A DNA stretch of 16,515 nucleotides. It comes from Methylococcales bacterium (GTDB lineage Bacteria; Pseudomonadota; Gammaproteobacteria; Methylococcales; Methylomonadaceae). Positions 14,282 to 16,515 of this stretch are shown here, piece by piece (position 1 is the stretch's first letter; each line of letters begins with the position of its first letter). The notes under the pieces were generated by a model, which saw nothing but the letters and a program-made list of their open reading frames with translations, had not been told where the DNA came from and ran no database searches. The stretch covers positions 1-16,515 of the forward strand of contig JAGLUC010000025.1 of the NCBI GenBank assembly GCA_023134955.1, written 5' to 3'. The translations under genes were made by a program, and so were the position numbers.

Positions 14282-15520
14282 CTATTGTATTTCTTTTACT
14301 TTAAATCTAAATTCCTTTTCGGATTCTTTAAAAGAACTCAATTGGCTCCTAATATTCCAAATAAGATTTTCTTCTGATCTGTCATTATTTTTACCAAGCC
14401 CACCAAAAAAAATATAAATATTATGTGCGCTTGCAATTAGATTCTGAAACTTTTGACTGGCACTTTTACATTCATAAGGAGACAGTCCTAAATTAGTACC
14501 ATCAGCATATAATTTATCTATGTGAGCATAATCTCTTGAGAGAATATTTGATAATTCGAGAAAATTAATTTTCTTTGTGTCATATTTAACAAGAGCTGAT
14601 TCTATAATGGCGACCAAAGAACAAATATTATTCGTAAGACAGAGAACATTTTGTATAAATGTTTCTTTGTCGGTTGTATTGTCGTCATTAAATCTAGCCC
14701 ATGTTAGATACTCGTAATTCCATTTAACTCTGATTCTATCAGAAATTTCTTCCCCACCGATTGACATTGGCTCAGCTCCTGAAGGAATAAATTCTGAAAA
14801 CCACTCTGTTTGACAGATAAAGTTGTTGTTAGCTTCATCTTCAGCTGAAGGATATATGAGTAACCATACAACATGTGCTGCTTTATTTCGCCAATGATTA
14901 CGGGTAATATCGCTTCGATGATATTCACAATTAACTGCTTCAATAGTTAAATCTTTTATTAGGTCAATAATTTTTGACTGCGTATGTTCTTTATTTAAAA
15001 TCACTCTGAAAGAATATCTTTTTGCTAACCCGTGACTTACGTCGTCGATGCTAGAAATTGTATAACTTTTATGTGCTGATAATTTATTTACTAAACGCTT
15101 TAAATCCACGTCCATTCCAGGATTGATTCTCTGGTTCTCAGGTATAATTATTTTCCATCCTTTACCAGTACGTATCACATTTTCTGTTTTTATTGATTGC
15201 CAGTAAGAAAAGTGAGTTTCAGGATCATGCAATATAATTAATACTGGCAAAGAATGTTCTACCCAGTATTTTAAATGTTCATTATCCCCTCTGAAAACAT
15301 AACCTTGTGATATAGGTTCTCTGAACCAAGATAAACCTGTTTTGATTTGTAAGGCTATTAATTTACCTGTTACTGTTTCTCCTTCCACCAGCTCAATGTG
15401 TGCATCTATTCCATAGTCACTTACTGGCTGTTCTCTATAAATATATCCTGCACGCTCAAACTGTTCTCCCACTGCCTGAACACCAATTCTGTCTATTTTT
15501 GAATTGTGATGTATTTTCAT
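14282..15520 (-). CDS. DUF4365 domain protein, predicted PD-(D/E)XK-type nuclease with unknown C-terminal region
   Basis: The 412-residue protein opens with a DUF4365 domain (about 5-150). An N-terminal helix carries VGEQFERAGYI; then YGIDAHIEL (D39) and LIALQIKTG (Q58, K60) form the D-xn-QxK active site of Mrr-like nucleases. The rest of the domain follows family pattern, with YVFRGDNEHLKYW, SLPVLIILHDP and SYWQSI. Such domains occur in anti-phage and other accessory loci, often fused to effector parts. Residues 150-412 (helical, with many charged residues) match nothing I can name. The start MKIHHNSKIDRIG is natural for the family although no Shine-Dalgarno is visible. No partner gene is adjacent on the same strand, so it appears to act alone. 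It lies between a REP-like repeat and a toxin-antitoxin operon, consistent with horizontal gain. DNA cleavage is predicted from family, not shown. Confidence 0.82.
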   Translation of the reverse strand: MKIHHNSKIDRIGVQAVGEQFERAGYIYREQPVSDYGIDAHIELVEGETVTGKLIALQIKTGLSWFREPISQGYVFRGDNEHLKYWVEHSLPVLIILHDPETHFSYWQSIKTENVIRTGKGWKIIIPENQRINPGMDVDLKRLVNKLSAHKSYTISSIDDVSHGLAKRYSFRVILNKEHTQSKIIDLIKDLTIEAVNCEYHRSDITRNHWRNKAAHVVWLLIYPSAEDEANNNFICQTEWFSEFIPSGAEPMSIGGEEISDRIRVKWNYEYLTWARFNDDNTTDKETFIQNVLCLTNNICSLVAIIESALVKYDTKKINFLELSNILSRDYAHIDKLYADGTNLGLSPYECKSASQKFQNLIASAHNIYIFFGGLGKNNDRSEENLIWNIRSQLSSFKESEKEFRFKVKEIQ

Positions 15521-15857
15521 GAGATTAATTTATTTATGGCATTTAACCATTGATTAACAGGCAAATCAGCCCTGTTAAGTTGATATTACCCCATAAATTA
15601 GGCAAAAGTACCTATATCTTTCTACTGAGTTTAATTACTAGTTATTCTTATGTCAATAAATCAAAGTCGAAAAATAGGGGGCTAAACATCCGCTTAAAAT
15701 TCCATCCATTCTTTCAACAAATTAAAGGGCAAATTGTGTATTTACTGTTAGTTATGACTACTCGCTAAGTAGGTTAAAATGAATCTTGTAGATCTTAGAT
15801 TTATAGTTTTTTGTTTAGAAGGGGTGTCTTTTGATAGCCTAGGAAATCGGTAAAAAC
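15521..15857. other. Intergenic region between DUF4365 gene and toxin-antitoxin operon
   Basis: No gene is supported in this divergent gap. It contains a hairpin TTAACAGG/CCTGTTAA (15554-15561 and 15571-15578) 34 nt upstream of the DUF4365 start, which could be an operator for that gene. Two smaller inverted repeats follow: CTACT/AGTAG (15758-15772) and AATCT/AGATT (about 15782-15799). Confidence 0.4.
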
Positions 15858-15883
15858 TGTATTTTTATGATACTATAAATACA
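15858..15883 (+). promoter_or_regulatory. Palindromic operator/promoter of the VapBC-type operon
   Basis: TGTATTT (15858-15864) and AAATACA (15877-15883) form perfect 7-bp arms of a 26-bp palindrome 24 nt before the antitoxin start. It overlaps the likely -10 (TATAAA or TATGAT). Antitoxins of this kind usually repress their own operon by binding such a site. Confidence 0.55.
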
Positions 15884-15907
15884 CCAAATATATTTTAAGG
15901 ATTGCTG

Positions 15908-16132
15908 ATGGCTCAACTACATTTTTATATCCCCGATTCAATGGCGGATATTGTAAAAATTAAAGCGGAGCATGCTCATTTATCTGTGTCCAAATATCTT
16001 GCAGAACTGGTAAAGCGGGAAGTTGCTAATCAATGGCCAGAAAACTACTTTGATAGTTTCGGTAACTGGGAAGGTGAACCTTTAGAACGCCCAATTCAAG
16101 AAGCTTTTGAACAGCGGGAAACATTAGACTAA
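15908..16132 (+). CDS. VapB-like antitoxin
   Basis: The 74-residue protein begins MAQLHFYIPDSMADIVK. A first strand, then two helices ending in LSVSKYLAELVKREV, fit a ribbon-helix-helix DNA-binding dimer. The acidic, tryptophan-containing C-terminal tail (WPENYFDSFGNWEGEPLER) is the part expected to wrap the toxin. ATG at 15908 is chosen because AAGG (15897-15900) sits 7 nt upstream; a TTG two codons earlier is possible but poorly placed. It overlaps the toxin gene by one base (TAATG), so translation is coupled. It should neutralise the toxin and repress the operon through the palindrome upstream. Confidence 0.82.
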   Translation: MAQLHFYIPDSMADIVKIKAEHAHLSVSKYLAELVKREVANQWPENYFDSFGNWEGEPLERPIQEAFEQRETLD

Positions 16133-16515
16133 TGTATCTGCTTGACAGTAATGTTTGTATTCACCTGCTAAATAATCGTCATTCGCAAATAGAAAGATAT
16201 TTCCGCAGCTCCTCACCCTCTGAGATCGCCTTATGCAGTATTGTAAAAGCTGAATTGCTTTTTGGTGCTCGGCATAGCAAAAGAGTAGAAGCCAACCTGC
16301 AATTACTTAATCGTTTTTTTGCACCACTAAGTAGTCTTTCATTTGATGATCGATGCGCTGAAGAGTATGGCTTAATACGTGCAGATTTAACCACTCAAGG
16401 AAAAATAATAGGGCCGAATGATCTTTTGATAGCTGCTATAGCCAGAGCGCATGATGCCATTTTAGTCACACATAATACTAAAGAATTTTCGCGCATTACA
16501 GGGCTACGATTAGAA
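16132..16515 (+). CDS. vapC: VapC-like PIN-domain toxin (3' end cut by window)
   Basis: 128 codons are visible and the frame is still open at the window end; the family is about 130-138 residues, so only a few are missing. The PIN-domain acidic residues are in place: D5 in MYLLDSN, E41 in VKAEL, D97 in GPNDLLIAA, and the closing LVTHNTKEF block (T113, N115, F119). VapC toxins are ribonucleases that cut tRNA or rRNA and stop growth until the antitoxin is restored. It starts with ATG overlapping the antitoxin stop. All the metal-binding residues are intact, so it is probably functional. Similar toxins are also named FitB or simply type II toxin; the target cannot be told from sequence. Confidence 0.9.
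   Translation, partial: MYLLDSNVCIHLLNNRHSQIERYFRSSSPSEIALCSIVKAELLFGARHSKRVEANLQLLNRFFAPLSSLSFDDRCAEEYGLIRADLTTQGKIIGPNDLLIAAIARAHDAILVTHNTKEFSRITGLRLE

Noticed and set aside
15550..15768. 72-codon plus-strand frame in the intergenic gap, starting at TTG
   Set aside because: It begins in a hairpin arm, has no ribosome-binding site, and has no recognisable composition or motif.
16179..16394. Minus-strand frame inside the toxin gene
   Set aside because: Antisense to an intact PIN domain with all acidic residues.
1..16515. CRISPR arrays, rRNA genes, replication origins
   Set aside because: No regularly spaced short repeats, rRNA segments or origin-like box clusters were seen in a reading of the window by eye.

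Overview
The window is AT-rich bacterial DNA from a Gram-negative organism. It has lipoproteobacterial phospholipid recycling (Aas), Sec signal peptides and CCA-encoded tRNAs. The most telling block is a four-gene ABC system of the type found beside PQQ-dependent alcohol/methanol dehydrogenases. With the AT-rich, repeat-laden intergenic regions, this suggests a gammaproteobacterium, possibly a methylotroph or methanotroph of the Methylococcales. That placement is an inference; no taxonomic marker is decisive here.

Layout. (1) 1-728, minus: 5' part of aas. It is followed immediately upstream (744-901) by a 158-bp element that is palindromic over its whole length, flanked by TA, and looks like a MITE. 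(2) 1097-4549, plus: sbcC, with no sbcD beside it; convergent to it, a small membrane protein gene (4601-5065, minus). (3) 5172-5454: a second, larger imperfect palindromic repeat ending just before the PQQ-associated operon. (4) 5510-9343, plus: substrate-binding protein, YVTN beta-propeller, ABC ATPase and ABC-2 permease, tightly packed (11-nt gap, then two ATGA overlaps). They probably act as one envelope system: two secreted proteins feeding or monitoring an inner-membrane transporter. A perfect Shine-Dalgarno and a TGATG overlap after the permease lead only to an 8-codon ORF, so a fifth gene may have been lost. (5) 9535-11112 and 11379-11873, plus: a large uncharacterised protein and a one-pass membrane protein with an SH3-like outer domain.

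(6) 11923-12130: tRNA-Gly(GCC) with a near-consensus promoter, a strong hairpin terminator, then tRNA-Cys(GCA). (7) 12131-12375: a scar of a tRNA-Cys-integrated element, including an in-frame remnant of a tyrosine-integrase catalytic domain that runs into the 3' end of pgi. (8) 12359-13990, minus: pgi. (9) 14116-14262: a small ORF with a perfect ribosome-binding site that ends inside a 17-bp inverted repeat resembling a REP doublet. (10) 14282-15520, minus: a DUF4365 nuclease-like protein, typical of defence regions. (11) 15908 to the window end, plus: a VapBC-type toxin-antitoxin pair with a palindromic operator; the toxin is cut only by the window edge.

Overall, a housekeeping backbone (aas, sbcC, tRNAs, pgi) is interleaved with accessory DNA: non-coding palindromic repeats, an integrase scar, and a small defence/toxin-antitoxin segment to the right. 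I do not see a clearly new multi-gene system. The best leads are the truncated PQQ-associated operon, the palindromic repeats that abut genes, and the solo DUF4365 protein with an unrecognised C-terminal region.
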